From the NCBI RefSeq assembly GCF_005848555.1, contig NZ_CP040518.1:1425001-1489000 (forward strand): a stretch of DNA of 64,000 nucleotides, written 5' to 3'. The first letter of the stretch is position 1, and each line of letters opens with the position of its first letter. Under the pieces are notes generated by a model that did not search any database, had not been told where the DNA came from, and saw only the letters and a list, made by a program, of their open reading frames with translations. The position numbers and the translations under genes were made by a program. Source of the stretch: Blautia sp. SC05B48. GTDB lineage: Bacteria; Bacillota; Clostridia; Lachnospirales; Lachnospiraceae. Of this stretch, positions 49,501-56,016 are shown piece by piece.

Positions 49501-49672
49501 CGGCCGCTGGTTCAGATGTAATTTCGCCATCTGTAAATATATCCTCCGTTCCATCTCCGAACGCTTCACTCGCGGAGATCGTATATGCACTCGGCATACA
49601 GGATACCATCAACGCCAAAGCCACCATAAATGCCAGGAGTTTTCTGATCTTATTATTCCTTAATTTTTTCAT
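43592..49672 (-). CDS. Giant pilus-tip adhesin: SH3, fibro-slime/PA14-like, VWA and Cna-B domains, LPESG anchor
   Basis: The protein is about 2,026 residues. In order it has a signal peptide (~1-35), an acidic Pro/Glu linker (~240-335), a bacterial SH3 domain (~340-405, NLRVSPS...WYKVSW) and a fibro-slime/PA14-like domain (~610-890, with SGDDDVWVYIDGVLVLDIGG). A Cna-B repeat (~1035-1105) follows. A von Willebrand A domain (~1185-1410) has the MIDAS motif DASES. A terminal Cna-B domain precedes LPESGG and a wall anchor. Tip pilins of Gram-positive pili commonly have VWA plus Cna-B. The ATG at 49672 begins a standard signal peptide; an ATG at 49699 lacks a ribosome site, and the site at 49672 is itself weak (GGGAAAGGT, close to the ATG). 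Confidence 0.92.
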   Translation of the reverse strand: MKKLRNNKIRKLLAFMVALALMVSCMPSAYTISASEAFGDGTEDIFTDGEITSEPAAEESTPDVSSADQEETEQAQQSTLTYENDSVKVTAEALEDGALPQNTALKADGVNENSSVSYDTVSQKLSATATDKGSSLRGFFAYDVYFADGDGNRVEPNGRVRVTFEYKTPAAPELTDAASTSVTVEKLHYNSSTGDTDVNTLQANEDLKVLNVNEGKQIQTLQVETGNAAVFAVMWDSPETADVEAEAVSGNEDEVSIASEELTDGMDISDEPEQDAAETPAAENPEVTPDAEPSEAPAENPDAEPTEAPTEDPDVVEEPAEDIASPEDVPAADENGETSLIEVLGDDTNLRVSPSVEAEVLATVNAGTQLTLLDTVTAEDGATWYKVSWEGTEAYIRSDMAQVVDSSDEAEEVEDVLESEEVSYSQEVGNVVVTATAVKGVIPEGAQFVVTPIEKGSDQYADIEKQLHEGAKNESYTVAGFLAYDISFLNDDGTKIEPQNGSVRVSIAYKEAEIPEDVAETDTAQENMNVSLVHFVEDANGNVTEVVNMSNDGQAKVSTTDNGEIESANFETESFSTFSVVWLADDFTSVQTTSSYDKETTVDSAERGITINMFDYDTDKINAGHSLQFSDGTHGVSEDYNKYRGPADLSTGIMQKKLGQDSYPIVDKGNNKESSSYLFSTKKGTGKEFYSGANYLFKQDANGYYEYDSAKNFAQFNKNTKKFTVYNVPGSSKDPIDLQQPGPYHGSFFPFNTLGGSKYYDIPQIAETSPDFHFGMTMSAKFIQPKDGKINDNNMVFEFSGDDDVWVYIDGVLVLDIGGIHNVVSGSINFADGTVKVGSNNYTLKNLFKEAGAEKEGDFVSGKDIFKDYTVHTINFYYLERGKGDSNCKLKFNLPTVPKQSVTVEKQLSNTDKEKYANVEFKFQLLLQDDKGEYVPSNTAGTLSDDSKVEFNREEINGVSYDNVFTLKPGQKAIFSGLEENKNYKVRELDVSDDKYAQVLINGKDDATKQSGNVTSSEATVSSRPVVVVTNVLASVAELDLKKVNTKGEVLSGARFTLTSLDDNSKTYTAESGDDGSIKFENLPLGTYTLTEAVAPDGYVASKEAYEVKVTVSGDKATAKLYKADDKTEVEGNKIVNYTEKEEAEKSLSSNKKAEVDEYDSRTYKIKLHAETTGETEGVAAQGASIVLVMDASESMKGTALAKIKEAAANFVDTAAGQSSISQISVIWYKGYDSSGTNVVTASSEFINLDSQENINRLKRIINIETAAGATPMGAALEAANEKLGSAKHSNKYVIFFTDGMPGYIDNDSYNCRVANRAVDNASKIKEKAIIYTVRYGNVKDSFRWSRDHSGITDYYHHRYYDSYHVHGPMSANSFLETYIASKGCAYATENISGLNGIFEKIAGQVGKLFRTQPQRIVDTIDSRFKLTDDGLNALANNCNLGQGKINKQDGSKEIIWKDETTNSELGKVTIVENKNGTTTITWTDQAALIGNSKDENGGWNTEFQIQAKDDFIGGNMIPTNGADSGIYLDSGGIKKFEQPSVNVKLLSLSINDKEKTLFKGDSINTQNFENELAETIRVVELDNTTKTLTAVTPQEQNLVKLPVLTPQQIETLSTEKSLTIGGDKSYGYTYPGSNEAVGYFTYTYTLAKGDNADNHVATAVGNEVEKYQLTVTYHPYSQSDRSTILSGTEVQQPDAEKGGTQVNSNLKATGNYVVNVVAGNIQIIKKLDVEAEQNETFNFTITDENDQTVATATAVIKKDKKEAKAVFTLTKGVNAKLESDNTKLSELSRGDYKVVESLGANVHYELQEIATVDETNCHSVIARNQQQKATDITFTMGTDTDNKVVLKNGNKDKINGQIGIAKFTNKKTVVNINLEKVDSQTADTKLSGAKFDLYKADANGEKTGQVIRSYTSGQHGAISIENLPIGQYVLIETEAPTGYMVSAKPWNIVVENNRTVTVTYNGEDVTLRQDNDTIYYQITNAKVYSLPESGGPGTYGFTISGVAILATALLLFINNKRREEEAKRS

Positions 49673-49804
49673 ACCTTTCCCGCTTTCCTGTGTGTGCATT
49701 AACGTGTACTGTATTTCTTATTACTTTACTTCTGTTTATATTCCTTTCTCTTAAAAAAGCTTCATGTTTTTAGCCGGTGAGTAAACAGGTTACACCTTTT
49801 CAAT

Positions 49805-49833
49805 ATTTTACCCTTATGTGATTGTAATATCAA
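49805..49833 (-). promoter_or_regulatory. Promoter of the pilus operon
   Basis: TTGATA (49828-49833) and TAAAAT (49805-49810) are 17 bp apart on minus, about 130 bp before the tip adhesin start. The boxes match sigma-A well. Confidence 0.7.
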
Positions 49834-50000
49834 TATACCAGGCATTTTTGGTAAGGATATTGACATTATCAGATGCTATCGAGAATCAGTCTTCAACTCC
49901 TCCTTCTTAACTTACTCGTTCACTGGTTCTTTTCGTCTGATTTCCCAATAAAATCTGACTATTTGTGGTATTTATTATACAACACTACCAGTTGTTTTGT
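49834..50000. other. Region between LuxR gene terminator and pilus promoter
   Basis: There is no gene. A sequence AAGGAGGAG occurs on minus near 49895 but no open frame follows it. Regulator-binding sites for the pilus operon would be expected here; none is recognisable. Confidence 0.4.
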
Positions 50001-50030
50001 AAGGCACGTTTTTTCAAAAAAAAGTGCCTC
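50001..50030. terminator. Hairpin terminator after the LuxR-type gene
   Basis: The stem AGGCAC-TTTTTT/AAAAAAC-GTGCCT forms on minus just after the stop. It lacks a classical external T-run. Confidence 0.6.
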
Positions 50031-50035
50031 TGTCA

Positions 50036-51037
50036 CTATTTTAACATGAATTTCTTCAGCTCATCCCGCTTCTTGACATTCAGCTTGCAAAAGATATCCG
50101 TAAGGTAATGCTTAACAGTATTAATGGAAATCCCCAGATGCTCTCCGATCTCCTTATTGGTCCATCCCCCACTTGCCAGCATGGCAATAGAAAACTCCAT
50201 CGTCGACAGCTCCCCCGTAACCTTTCTCCGGTTTTCAGGATTATGAAGCGCCATCCAGCCCCTGCTGAAAGAAAGCACCCCTTTCGTGATCCGCTGATAC
50301 GCCTCCGGATCCCGGTTCCGGATACATGCCTCGATCAGCCCCCGCAAAAGCCCATGATGCTCAATAAAAGGCTCCAGAAACCCATCCATCTTCGCCAGCT
50401 CCCAGCTCCGGAGCATCTCCTCCTGTGCCTCCTGCTTATGCTTCCGGTTGATCGCACACACCGCCATCATACAATGGATATACGTCATACTGATCGGATA
50501 CGACCTCTCCGCCATAAACAAAGCAGCCTTCCCCATCCCATAAGCACTCCATATCTCCCCGTTAAGATAAGTATGGTGCGCCATCACATACGTGGCAAAA
50601 AGCCTCAGCCCCTCAGGAAGCATCCTGCTGTACTCCCCAAAAGCAGGCATCCCATCCGTAGGCAGATGAAGCAAAACCGCCCCCACATACCCCGCCAGAA
50701 GACAGGACGCATAAACATCCTTAGGAACCTTCTTCTTCATAGCCAGCTTCACACAGGACTGGATTCCCTCCATCCCCCGCTTAGCCGCCGCCACATTCCC
50801 CAGCGTCAGATTAGAATACCCATACAAAATACACGCCGAAAGCTTCAGCTCAATAACCCTGCTGGACAGATACCCCCTCGTGATCTCACAACACTCCTCC
50901 GCCTGCCCCATAAAATAAAAAAGCTCAGCCCGCGCAATATTCCTCAAATCCACATCCACAAACCCCTCAACAACCTCCCGAGCCCTCCCAGGCTCAAAAG
51001 ACGAATTCAAAAGCGGCAAAACCACATAATCACACAT
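50036..51037 (-). CDS. LuxR-type (GerE-fold) transcriptional regulator
   Basis: The ~333-residue protein ends with a LuxR helix-turn-helix (~275-330, WTNKEIGEHLGISINTVKHYLTDIFCKLNV). The preceding ~260 residues look all-helical, like the TPR-type sensor half of MalT-like regulators. I chose ATG 51037 (MCDYVVLPLLNSSF), 8 bases after GGAGGGAG; the longer start at 51157 runs into tandem repeats. It has no P-loop, so it is the C-terminal type without the ATPase. Lying upstream of the pilus operon on the same strand, it may regulate it, which is inference from position only. Confidence 0.83.
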   Translation of the reverse strand: MCDYVVLPLLNSSFEPGRAREVVEGFVDVDLRNIARAELFYFMGQAEECCEITRGYLSSRVIELKLSACILYGYSNLTLGNVAAAKRGMEGIQSCVKLAMKKKVPKDVYASCLLAGYVGAVLLHLPTDGMPAFGEYSRMLPEGLRLFATYVMAHHTYLNGEIWSAYGMGKAALFMAERSYPISMTYIHCMMAVCAINRKHKQEAQEEMLRSWELAKMDGFLEPFIEHHGLLRGLIEACIRNRDPEAYQRITKGVLSFSRGWMALHNPENRRKVTGELSTMEFSIAMLASGGWTNKEIGEHLGISINTVKHYLTDIFCKLNVKKRDELKKFMLK

Positions 51038-51101
51038 ACAACCCTCTCCCTCCAAAACCCAGGCAGCCCCCAAAAGACCACCCTCAAAACCAAACCAACA
51101 A

Positions 51102-51270
51102 ACCTCCGAAGCCCTCACACAAGCCACATCAACACACATCCGAAGCCCATCACACACCCCTCATCAACACACATCCGAAGCTCATCTCTCAAGCCACATC
51201 AACATACATCCGAAGCTCATCTCTCAACCCTCATCAGCACACATCCGAAGCTCTTCTCTCAAGTCCCACA
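51102..51270. repeat. 35-bp tandem repeats upstream of the LuxR-type gene
   Basis: The motif ACATCCGAAG recurs at 51136, 51171, 51206 and 51241 (exact 35-bp spacing), with a degenerate first copy near 51102. Unit bodies alternate between two versions. The array lies just ahead of the regulator's start and may hold its promoter. There are no unique spacers, so it is not a CRISPR. Confidence 0.88.
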
Positions 51271-51476
51271 AAACAGTCACCAAAACTCCGGATATCAATC
51301 AACCAGTCAATCAGTCAATCAGTCAACCAATCAGGCCAACCATCTTTTTCCATAATTATAATCCAAAATACTCCAAAAATAAATTTAAATATTACACAAA
51401 AACACCACACCCTATCCAAAACAGCCTCTATCCCCAATCCCCTCACGACACCCCCCAAAAAAACTCACCCCACCCA
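51271..51476. other. Gene-free G-poor stretch with short 8-bp repeats
   Basis: AATCAGTC-type 8-bp repeats occur at about 51295-51340. The rest is A/C-rich on plus. No gene is supported. Confidence 0.5.
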
Positions 51477-51498
51477 CATCCAGCGCAGCGCCGATGCC
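51477..51498. repeat. Dispersed 22-bp motif, copy 1
   Basis: CATCCAGCGCAGCGCCGATGCC. Close copies occur at 52935-52956, 58756-58776, 58828-58849 and 58894-58916, all in gene-free DNA close to terminators or palindromes. Confidence 0.75.
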
Positions 51499-51569
51499 AC
51501 ACCATCTCCCAACACACCACAAAAAAACTCAGCCCCTGCAGCCGCCCCGCTGGCAGCCTGTCCGTTCGT

Positions 51570-51645
51570 CCCTCCCCCCCCCATTCCTCCCACCCACACA
51601 AAAAAAGAGCCCCCAGGCCCAAACACCCAGGAACTCTCCCAAAAC
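51570..51645. repeat. 76-bp perfect direct repeat carrying a terminator, copy 1
   Basis: Identical over 76 bp to 52961-53036. It includes a hairpin of the GAGTTCCTGGG/CCTGGGGGCTC type followed on minus by seven Ts (51598-51640). This copy ends the duplicated nuclease tail. The remnant palindrome arm GCAGCCGCCCCGCTGGCAG lies just before it at 51536-51555. Confidence 0.88.
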
Positions 51646-51654
51646 CAAACAACA

Positions 51655-51882
51655 TCATCTCCCACTCCGCAACTTCCTCAGCTCCCTCTCCAACCGATCC
51701 GCACGCGCCTTCTCCCTCAACGTATTCGCCCACTCTTCACTCCGCCCCTGTTCAATCCCTTGAGTGATTCCCTGGCTGATTCCTTGGGCGATTCCTTGAC
51801 TGATTCCCTGTTCAATCCCCTTATTAATCCACATCTGCTCAATCTCAAAACTCTTCATATACGCCACCATAACCTTTCCGCC
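51655..51882 (-). pseudogene. Duplicated 3' end of the Rpn-type nuclease gene
   Basis: An open frame of 71 codons (51655-51870) repeats the C-terminal ~65 residues of the nuclease immediately upstream (AYMKSFEIEQMWINKG, then IEQGISQG repeats, then ADRLERELRKLR). A few extra QG units are present. The copy begins right after the parent stop; an ATG has arisen where the parent reads ACG (GTTACGG to GTTATGG), with AAAGG only 2 bases before. It has no nuclease core, so it is a fragment, although it could encode a small helical peptide. Confidence 0.8.
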
Positions 51883-52725
51883 TCAAACATCTCTTCTACC
51901 TCTCCGCAGCTTCCTCAGTTCCCTCTCCAACCGATCCGCACGCGCCTTCTCCCTCAACGTATTCGCCCTCTCTTCACTCCGACCCTGTTCAATTCCTTGA
52001 CTGATCCCCTGTTCGATCCCCTTATTAATCCACATCTGCTCAATCTCAAAACTCTTCATATACGCCACCGTAACCTTTCCATCATCTTTAACAACCCTGA
52101 CCATCTCCAGCAACTCCCTCAAAACATCATTTACCGCATTCACTTCCCTGGTATCCTCCAAAAAACGAAGCAGCGCCACCAGCTCCTCAGGCACACCCGC
52201 ACCATCTCCCTTCGTATTCAGAAAAACCGTCCTCAGCCCATCATCATACTCCATCTCCGGAATCTCCTCACACATATTCCGGATCGTATACACCATCCTA
52301 CCCCGATCAAACGGATCATACGAACAGACAAAAATAACAAAAACCCTCTTAAGCTTCCCGAAACCCTCACCCTTCTTCAAACACCGGCTGTCAATGATCG
52401 CATGATAAAACCTCACCCGCTTCGGCAGATCCTTCAGACTCACAACATCACCATTATTATCCGGCTCAATATCAAAAACAGAAGGATCCGCCAAAACATC
52501 CATCAGCTCCTCCTCAGCCAGAACATCAAGCCGCGCCCCGCGAAAGCCCTCATCCCGGCCACCAAAAGCCCTCTGCGCAACAACCCGCAGCCTCCCGATC
52601 TCACGCCCCAGCACCACCTGCAGCAGCAACCTGCAAAACCTCTCACCAATACCAGGAAACGTCATCACCGCGTTAAACAAAAAATCATCCAGAAGATTCA
52701 TATCCTCAAGCCGCTTCCTCTGCAT
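51883..52725 (-). CDS. Rpn/PD-(D/E)XK nuclease family protein
   Basis: The 280-residue protein belongs to the Rpn/'PD-(D/E)XK nuclease family transposase' group. It opens with NLLDDFLFNAVM, followed by GARLDVLAE (metal-binding Asp) and VFDIEPDN (D/E-x-x). It ends with the QG-repeat segment and a basic helical tail. It has AAGGAGGAGG before the ATG. Compared with the other Rpn gene at 26787 it is divergent and keeps the common N-terminal half. Its 3' end is tandemly duplicated next door. Confidence 0.82.
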   Translation of the reverse strand: MQRKRLEDMNLLDDFLFNAVMTFPGIGERFCRLLLQVVLGREIGRLRVVAQRAFGGRDEGFRGARLDVLAEEELMDVLADPSVFDIEPDNNGDVVSLKDLPKRVRFYHAIIDSRCLKKGEGFGKLKRVFVIFVCSYDPFDRGRMVYTIRNMCEEIPEMEYDDGLRTVFLNTKGDGAGVPEELVALLRFLEDTREVNAVNDVLRELLEMVRVVKDDGKVTVAYMKSFEIEQMWINKGIEQGISQGIEQGRSEERANTLREKARADRLERELRKLRRGRRDV

Positions 52726-52934
52726 AAGCCTCCTCCTTTCACTATGATGGCAAAAGAAAAAACCTCACACAACCAACCGGCTCCTCCCCGCCATATTTAT
52801 ACAACCAACCATATGGGGATCAGATAGCCGAACGGCCCAGAATGTTCCCAGATATGTACTTTCAGTATAACCACCCCACCAGCAAAAGTCAACAAAAACC
52901 CTTCGACAAAAACCGCCAAAACCTCATTCCACTG
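52726..52934. other. Gene-free interval upstream of the nuclease
   Basis: No gene or promoter box could be supported. It is A/C-rich on plus. Confidence 0.4.
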
Positions 52935-52956
52935 CATCCACCACAGCGCCGATGCC
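52935..52956. repeat. Dispersed 22-bp motif, copy 2
   Basis: CATCCACCACAGCGCCGATGCC, two mismatches from copy 1, directly before the second 76-bp repeat. Confidence 0.7.
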
Positions 52957-52960
52957 CCTC

Positions 52961-53036
52961 CCCTCCCCCCCCCATTCCTCCCACCCACACAAAAAAAGAG
53001 CCCCCAGGCCCAAACACCCAGGAACTCTCCCAAAAC
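52961..53036. repeat. 76-bp perfect direct repeat carrying the murA terminator, copy 2
   Basis: Identical to 51570-51645. On minus it supplies the terminator hairpin and T-run (52990-53030) ~50 bp after the murA stop. Confidence 0.88.
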
Positions 53037-53081
53037 TCAAATATCCAATTATCATCAATCGTTACCAGTTGTCACCAACCA

Positions 53082-54374
53082 TCACCCAACGCGCAGCCGA
53101 AACTTCTGAATCTCCTTCTCACTGGAAACCCTCTCAATCTCAGCCCCAAGACTCCTGAGCTTCTCCTCAAAATTCTCATACCCACGCTGGATATAAACAA
53201 TATCATCAACAACCGTAACACCCTCAGCAGCCAGCCCCGCAATAACAAGCGCAGCCCCCGCACGAAGATCCGGCGCACTCACACGCGCCCCCGTAAGCTT
53301 CCTCACACCATCAATAATAGCAGAGTTCCCCTCCACCTTAATATTGGCACCCATCCGTGAAAGCTCATCCGCATACTTAAACCGGTTCTCAAAAATACTC
53401 TCAGTAACAATACTCGTACCCTCAGCCAAAGCCAAAGTAACCGCGATCTGCGGCTGCATATCCGTAGGATAACCAGGATAAGGCAACGTCTTCACATGCG
53501 TACGATGAAGCACATGCGGCGCACGGACACGAACCGCATCATCAAACTCCTCAACCTCACACCCGATCTCCTCAAGCTTAGCCGTAGTAGCCTCAAGATG
53601 CTTGGGAATAACATTACGAACAGTAACATCGCCACGAGTAGCCGCAGCAGCAAACATAAAAGTACCAGCCTCGATCTGGTCCGGAATGATCGAATACTCC
53701 GTACGATGAAGCGTCTCAACACCACGGATACGGATCACATCCGTACCGGCACCCTTGATATTCGCCCCCATACTGTTCAGGAAATTCGCCACATCAACAA
53801 CATGCGGCTCCCTCGCAGCATTCTCAATGATCGTACGACCAGCCGCCATAGAAGCAGCCATCATGATATTAATAGTAGCACCAACAGAAACCACATCCAG
53901 GAAAATATGGCTTCCATGCAGATTCTCCGCCTTGGCAACAATAGCACCATGACAGATATCAACATCCGCACCAAGAGCACGGAAACCCTTCAGATGCTGG
54001 TCGATCGGCCTGCTGCCGATATTACATCCACCCGGAAGCGGAACCTCCGCATGCTTATACTTACCAAGCAAAGCACCCAGAAGATAATAAGAAGCACGGA
54101 TCTTCTTGATAAACTCATAATCCACGCTGAGATTGCCGATAGTAGAACCGTTGATCTTTACAGTAGACTTATCAATACGCTCAACCTGAGCCCCGATCTC
54201 GGAGATTGCCTCAAGCAGAACATTGATGTCCCTTACATCTGGCAGATTCTCGATCAATATAGTTTCATCAGTCATAATGGCTGCTGACAATATCGCAAGC
54301 GCCGCATTCTTCGCACCCGCAATATCCACTTCTCCAACCAGAGGATTGCCGCCTTTAATCACATACTGTTCCAT
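53082..54374 (-). CDS. murA: UDP-N-acetylglucosamine 1-carboxyvinyltransferase
   Basis: The 430-residue enzyme makes the first committed step of peptidoglycan synthesis, transferring enolpyruvate to UDP-GlcNAc in the cytoplasm. The substrate-binding Lys is in AKNAALAILSA (about residue 22). The fosfomycin-target Cys is in PGGCNIGSRPIDQH (about 117), so wild-type fosfomycin sensitivity is expected. The product-side loop YPTDMQPQ is present. AGAGG precedes the ATG. It is expressed with a terminator immediately after. Confidence 0.96.
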   Translation of the reverse strand: MEQYVIKGGNPLVGEVDIAGAKNAALAILSAAIMTDETILIENLPDVRDINVLLEAISEIGAQVERIDKSTVKINGSTIGNLSVDYEFIKKIRASYYLLGALLGKYKHAEVPLPGGCNIGSRPIDQHLKGFRALGADVDICHGAIVAKAENLHGSHIFLDVVSVGATINIMMAASMAAGRTIIENAAREPHVVDVANFLNSMGANIKGAGTDVIRIRGVETLHRTEYSIIPDQIEAGTFMFAAAATRGDVTVRNVIPKHLEATTAKLEEIGCEVEEFDDAVRVRAPHVLHRTHVKTLPYPGYPTDMQPQIAVTLALAEGTSIVTESIFENRFKYADELSRMGANIKVEGNSAIIDGVRKLTGARVSAPDLRAGAALVIAGLAAEGVTVVDDIVYIQRGYENFEEKLRSLGAEIERVSSEKEIQKFRLRVG

Positions 54375-54573
54375 AACACACCTCTATTATTTACTCCTCT
54401 ATGAGCAGAAACTTTCTCTGAATTTACTGCAGGAACAAACGTTCCGCAATACCGTTTTTTAGGTCAGTTGTATATTATAACACATATTTCAGATTTGTAA
54501 ACAATTTATGACGAAAACCTGTCACAACCCATGACCCGAAACACTCCAGCAAACCGTTTCCACAAGCCAACAG

Positions 54574-55086
54574 TTACGCCTTATCTCCCCTGTTCTTCAA
54601 TGCCTCAAGCACAACCTGGAGACTCCCCTCCAGATCCTTATCCTCTTCATCCACCACAATATCCGCATATTTCTCATACAAAGGAACACGCTCATCATAA
54701 AGACTCGCCAGCGTCTGTCCCTCCTTGAGCACGACTCCACGTCCCTTAAGATTACCAAGACGCCTGGAAAGAAGCTCCAGCGAGATCTTAAGATACACCA
54801 CAACACCCTCAGACTTCAGATGCTGCATAGCCTCATCGCAGTAAACCACACTTCCACCGGTAGCGATCACCGTATTCTCCACCTGGATCGAAGCATTCAC
54901 ACGATTCTCGATCGCCTTGAAGCCCTCCGTACCCTCATCCTCGATGATCTTACTCAAAGTCCTCTTCTCCGCCTTCTGGATCAGAAGATCTGAGTCAATA
55001 AACTGGTACCCAAGTACCTTCGCAAGTACGACACCGATGCTGCTCTTCCCCGCACCAGGCATCCCTATCAGTGTAATATTATTCAT
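54574..55086 (-). CDS. aroK: Shikimate kinase
   Basis: The 170-residue kinase phosphorylates shikimate in the aromatic amino acid pathway. The P-loop is GMPGAGKSSIG, the shikimate site includes DSDLLIQKAE and the FKAIENRV region, GGSVVY follows, and the lid is around LGNLKGRG. I chose ATG 55086 (MNNITLIGMPGAGKS) with AAAGGG ahead, rather than the in-frame start at 55131. Other shikimate genes are not in the window. Confidence 0.95.
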   Translation of the reverse strand: MNNITLIGMPGAGKSSIGVVLAKVLGYQFIDSDLLIQKAEKRTLSKIIEDEGTEGFKAIENRVNASIQVENTVIATGGSVVYCDEAMQHLKSEGVVVYLKISLELLSRRLGNLKGRGVVLKEGQTLASLYDERVPLYEKYADIVVDEEDKDLEGSLQVVLEALKNRGDKA

Positions 55087-55151
55087 ACTGTACCCTTTCA
55101 TTTTAGCATAACAGCTGCCAAATCTCAACAAACGTTACAGCTCCGCAGAAC

Positions 55152-56003
55152 CTACCGTTTCTCTCTCCCGGACTTTCCCGACGTCTTTAACTTCCCTGAC
55201 GTTCCTGCCTTCCCCGACATCTTTAACTTCCCTGACGTCCCCGGCTTTCCCGACGTCTTCAACTTCCCTGACATCCCTGGCTTACCCGACATCTTTAACT
55301 TCCCTGACATCCCTGGCTTACCCGACGTCTTTAACTTCCCTGACGTCCCTGACTTTCCCGACGTCTTTAACTTCCCTGACATCTCTGACTTTCCCGACGT
55401 CTTTAACTTTCCCGCCATCTCTGCCATCTCTGATTTCTGCTGCTTCTTCTTTACACTATAACCAAAGGTTCCCACTTTCCGGCCACCCGCCAGATACTCC
55501 CCATGGGAATAGACCAGAAGACCTGCATCATTGAGACGAAACCTGTTATTTTTATCCATATAAGCTTCATCCGCATGGACCGCAAGCACATCAGCAAGAA
55601 ACATGTCATGAGACCCCAGCTCCTTCACCTCACGCACCCTGCACTCGATTGAAACCGGAGCCTCCCCGATCATCGGTGCAGAAACAAACTGCGCTTTCTC
55701 TTTCGTAAGGTTCAGCTTCCGGAACTTGTCCACATCACGTCCCGAACGGACCCCGCAGAAATCCGTTGCAAACGCCAGCTCCTCCGTTGTCAGATTGATC
55801 ACAAACTCACCCGTTTTCCGGATCATATCATAGGAATAACGGGAAGGTCGGACAGAAATATAAGCCATCGCCGGATTGGTACACACCGTACCCGTCCACG
55901 CAACCGTTATGATATTATCGTTACCCTCACCATCGGTAACACTCACCATTACAGCCGGCAGCGGATAGATCATGTTCCCCGGCTTCCATAACTGTTTCGC
56001 CAT
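55152..56003 (-). CDS. Flavin reductase-like protein with a lysine/serine-rich repeat tail
   Basis: The 283-residue protein has a normal flavin-reductase/FMN-binding split-barrel domain (residues ~1-180; IITVAWTGTVCTNPAMAYISVRPSRYSYDMI). It is followed by an unusual tail (~198-278) of about seven 12-residue units of the kind GKLKTSGKSEMS, encoded by a 36-bp tandem repeat at about 55168-55412. The tail is strongly basic and probably disordered; it may bind nucleic acid or the membrane. It begins right after the pyrophosphatase gene. Tail length is likely to vary between strains. Confidence 0.88.
   Translation of the reverse strand: MAKQLWKPGNMIYPLPAVMVSVTDGEGNDNIITVAWTGTVCTNPAMAYISVRPSRYSYDMIRKTGEFVINLTTEELAFATDFCGVRSGRDVDKFRKLNLTKEKAQFVSAPMIGEAPVSIECRVREVKELGSHDMFLADVLAVHADEAYMDKNNRFRLNDAGLLVYSHGEYLAGGRKVGTFGYSVKKKQQKSEMAEMAGKLKTSGKSEMSGKLKTSGKSGTSGKLKTSGKPGMSGKLKMSGKPGMSGKLKTSGKPGTSGKLKMSGKAGTSGKLKTSGKSGREKR
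55168..55412 (-). repeat. 36-bp in-frame tandem repeat in the flavin reductase gene
   Basis: About 6.75 copies encode the units KLK(T/M)SGK(S/P/A)(E/G)(M/T)SG. The units differ at a few positions, so the array has expanded and drifted. Confidence 0.88.
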
Positions 56004-56016
56004 TTTCCGTCACCTC

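Noticed and set aside
51102-51270. Possible CRISPR array
   Set aside because: The 35-bp units are contiguous with no unique spacers and no cas genes nearby.
51443-51733. Minus-strand open frames of 96 and 66 codons
   Set aside because: They cross the dispersed repeat and the terminator; composition is low-complexity.
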